From a halophilic archaeon J07HX64 (GTDB taxonomy: Archaea > Halobacteriota > Halobacteria > Halobacteriales > Haloarculaceae): a stretch of 10,603 nt of DNA. This document shows, piece by piece, positions 10,101-10,603 of the stretch. The notes beneath the pieces are model-generated. The model was not told where the DNA came from. It did not search any database and saw only the letters and a program-made list of their open reading frames with translations. The stretch covers positions 1,055,111 through 1,065,713 of the forward strand of contig KE356579.1 in the NCBI GenBank assembly GCA_000416085.1, given 5' to 3'. The number at the start of each line of letters is the position of its first letter. Positions within the stretch are counted from its first letter, which is position 1. A program made the translations under genes and the position numbers.

Positions 10101-10603
10101 CTCCGCGAGCGCCACCACACCAGAGACGTGCGGTGCCGCCATGCTCGTCCCCGAGTAAGCGTCGCTGTAGCCGCCGCCGGGCACCGAACTCAGCGTGTCC
10201 ACACCCGGCGCGGCAATTGTCGGCACGGTGTACTGGTCGGGCCAGTCTGCCGGCGCACTACTTCCCCAGTCGTTGGCCGTGTCGACAACCTCACCCGAGG
10301 AGAAGCCTGCGATATCCTGATTCGAGTTCGAGGCACCGACGGCGATCGACTCGTAGACGTTGCCCGGACTCCCGCTGGTGCCCTGACCGTCGTTGCCCGC
10401 CGACGCGACGACGACCGTTCCGGCCTCGTGTGCGTTCTGCACGGGTTCGATCATCTCCGGCGAGAACCCGGGTGCACCAAGACTCATCGAGATGACGTCT
10501 ACGTTCTCGTCGACCGCCCACTGCATGCCGGCGATTATCTGGGTGAACGACCCACTGCCGTCGTCGCCAGCACCTTCACGCCATACAGAGACACGTTCGG
10601 CGC
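7131..10603 (-). CDS. Secreted subtilisin-like (S8) protease with two catalytic domains, CARDB-like repeats and dockerin; 5' part frameshifted and cut by window edge
   Basis: The frame ending at the TGA complementary to 7131-7133 is open to the window edge; its first in-frame ATG is at 10526 (1131 residues, numbered from there), inside a catalytic domain, so it is not the true start. Order: C-terminal part of S8 domain 1 (to about 198; Asn45, Ser128 in GTSMAAPHVSG), three CARDB-like beta domains (about 200-300, 312-415, 417-505), a propeptide/I9-like segment (about 515-602), S8 domain 2 with complete Asp651 (VAVLDTG), His686 (DGHGTHVSG), Asn780 and Ser862, another CARDB-like domain (about 978-1060), and two dockerin-type loops DVNGDGGFSIFD and DFSGDDEISIFD in the last 64 residues. 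NxT/NxS sequons abound, fitting an exported glycoprotein. A one-base deletion near 10566 puts the upstream part (APNVSLYGVKVLA) in another frame that stops at TAA 10537-10535. No signal peptide precedes the second protease, so it depends on the frameshifted upstream part for export. Substrate unknown; a halolysin-like extracellular role is inferred. Confidence 0.85.
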   Translation of the reverse strand, partial: AERVSVWREGAGDDGSGSFTQIIAGMQWAVDENVDVISMSLGAPGFSPEMIEPVQNAHEAGTVVVASAGNDGQGTSGSPGNVYESIAVGASNSNQDIAGFSSGEVVDTANDWGSSAPADWPDQYTVPTIAAPGVDTLSSVPGGGYSDAYSGTSMAAPHVSGVVALAESALDRNLSPEEIEQALEVTAVKPDDASVPAGERDDRYGSGIVDANAFITFLDSVEDEPFLRVTTSAPATVETDESLTVNYTVENLGGVAGTESEINLVVNGTVTDTDTNVTIGTNETATGSLTFDGVDGYEEGDSIEWTVEMVDTNTTSSGSTGVGLLPGTDIVIQSIDYPAAVVPDGELSVDYTLENLGAQGGTESFVDLLVDGTDSTYDDTDSDVTVPSGGTTNGTLTFGGVSEFFGLGDTIAFTVELWDSGDVVSGNTTVETPDEPVLGLASVDAPTTLTAGEDLALNYTIENTGSVAGTESSVELLVNGTPEDADTNVTVPAQGTTSGTLVLESVDASVLSTSVSVETGGEQTEPADSVQIDRPLREASGETEVIVSLPASNGASSPTALQAHASATQEPLVAFAADRPGVMVERTLWLANAALVTVDTSRVSLSELAAVEGVRALHENTRFETTTGTTAGLPLAQPAAGATDGSYTYGLEQINAPTAWETHNTTGENASVAVLDTGVAADHPDLDLAGWQEFDGDGNPVDSEPSDGDGHGTHVSGTVSGPMNPAGDVPAYGVAPNVSLYGVKVLADDGSGSFTQIIAGMQWAVDENVDVISMSLGAPGFSPEMIEPVQNAHAAGTVVVASAGNDGQGTSGSPGNVYESIAVGASNSNQGIAGFSSGEVVDTANDWNSPPAYWPDQYTVPTVAAPGVNTLSSVPGGGYSDAYSGTSMAAPHVSGVVALAESALDRELSPAEIEQALEATAVKPGDAPAPPGERDDRYGSGIVDANAFIAFLDGVEGSIPWTVSLADTGDSTSGEVYLEESDGVAGFQIAAVETNTPLVEGETLELNVTVESIGGANGTQNITAQGETLGTATTTVELAAGETAERTLTIDLDTGPDIVGNHTLTVESEDHGVQESIEVRMPAIPGTGTPPTDPDGDDYYEDVNGDGGFSIFDIQTFFSNFGDTVITEHSWAFDFSGDDEISIFDVQVLFKELQDF
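7134..7332 (-). other. Dockerin-like C-terminal domain coding region
   Basis: The last 64 or so residues of the protease hold two EF-hand-like calcium loops of dockerin type, DVNGDGGFSIFDIQ and DFSGDDEISIFDVQ, about 30 residues apart and each followed by a hydrophobic helix. A proline-rich linker (IPGTGTPPTDPDG) separates them from the beta domain. Type I dockerins bind cohesins in clostridial cellulosomes; in haloarchaea the partner is generally not known. Confidence 0.75.
7733..8399 (-). repeat. Copy 2 of duplicated S8-domain DNA
   Basis: This stretch matches 9935-10603 almost base for base, from CCTCGA near the end of the catalytic domain up to the window-limited end. Translations of the copies differ at about 18 of 197 residues, several clustered around the segment DWNSPPAYWPDQ (copy 2) against DWGSSAPADWPDQ (copy 1), where copy 1 has one extra codon. 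Copy 2 keeps an intact frame throughout. Confidence 0.9.
9935..10603 (-). repeat. Copy 1 of duplicated S8-domain DNA (continues beyond the window)
   Basis: This is the upstream partner of 7733-8399. The alignment offset is 2202 bp at the C-terminal edge and 2204 bp at the window edge, which equals the one-codon insertion (+3) minus the one-base deletion (-1). Similarity stops abruptly at the C-terminal edge of the catalytic domain; the following CARDB-like regions are only distantly alike. Confidence 0.9.
10557..10571 (-). other. One-base deletion (frameshift) in protease domain 1
   Basis: Copy 1 reads GTCGTCGCCAGC at 10560-10571, where copy 2 reads GTCGTCGGCCAGC at 8356-8368; one G next to 10566 is missing. 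On the coding strand VLADDGSGSFTQ of copy 2 becomes VLATTAVG in the upstream frame, which ends at the TAA complementary to 10535-10537. The next ATG of the downstream frame is at 10526. It lies 37 bases from the window end, so a sequencing or assembly error is a serious alternative. Confidence 0.85.

Noticed and set aside
10524..10526. ATG at 10526 as the real start of the protease
   Set aside because: It is an internal Met of the S8 domain (IIAGMQWAVDE), and the same residues occur mid-domain in the intact second copy; the frame stays open upstream.
7733..10603. A mobile element or CRISPR-like array as the cause of the long repeats
   Set aside because: The repeats encode in-frame protease domains, with no terminal inverted repeats, transposase or short spaced repeats.

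Overview
The window looks like part of a haloarchaeal (class Halobacteria) chromosome. It is GC-rich, the predicted proteins are strongly acidic (Asp/Glu-rich), several start codons sit about 20-30 nt downstream of a TATA-like element with no room for a leader, and the gene families (split archaeal GMP synthase, archaeal thiamine-binding MTH1187-type protein, a small DUF7126-like protein, a degenerate KaiC/RAD55-like ATPase, a secreted S8 protease with a dockerin-like tail) fit that class. The genus cannot be named from sequence alone.

Layout. On the minus strand, positions 1-422 hold the N-terminal part of a RecA/RAD55-like ATPase, and 484-801 an MTH1187-family thiamine-binding protein. After a divergent promoter region, the plus strand carries a MaeB-type malic enzyme fused to a phosphotransacetylase-like domain (899-3154). 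A 142-bp spacer with an imperfect direct repeat and palindromic cores follows. Next is a tight plus-strand cluster: pyrG (CTP synthase, 3297-4958), the ATP pyrophosphatase subunit of GMP synthase (4958-5869) and a small haloarchaeal protein of unknown function (5869-6204), joined by 1-nt stop/start overlaps. A minus-strand TrmJ/SpoU-type RNA 2'-O-methyltransferase (6201-6956) converges on it with a 4-bp overlap. A 174-bp spacer holds the methyltransferase promoter, an 11-bp-period direct repeat, a 17-bp palindrome and a T-tract terminator.

The right third (7131-10603, minus) is one very long reading frame for a secreted subtilisin-like protease. It has two S8 catalytic domains more than 90% identical to each other, three CARDB-like beta domains and an internal propeptide-like segment between them, another CARDB-like domain, and a C-terminal dockerin-like pair of calcium loops. 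Aligning the two repeat copies by eye shows a one-base deletion near 10566 in the upstream copy. It throws the beginning of the gene out of frame, so this is either a real frameshift mutation or an error near the end of the assembled sequence.

Functionally, the centre of the window is housekeeping: C4/C3 carbon conversion (malic enzyme), the two glutamine-dependent nucleotide aminations (UTP to CTP, XMP to GMP) and tRNA modification. The protease region is the accessory, fast-evolving part. I saw no RNA genes, CRISPR arrays, insertion sequences or defence system. The most unusual items are the fused tandem protease with its frameshift and the unexplained third member of the pyrG-guaA cluster.
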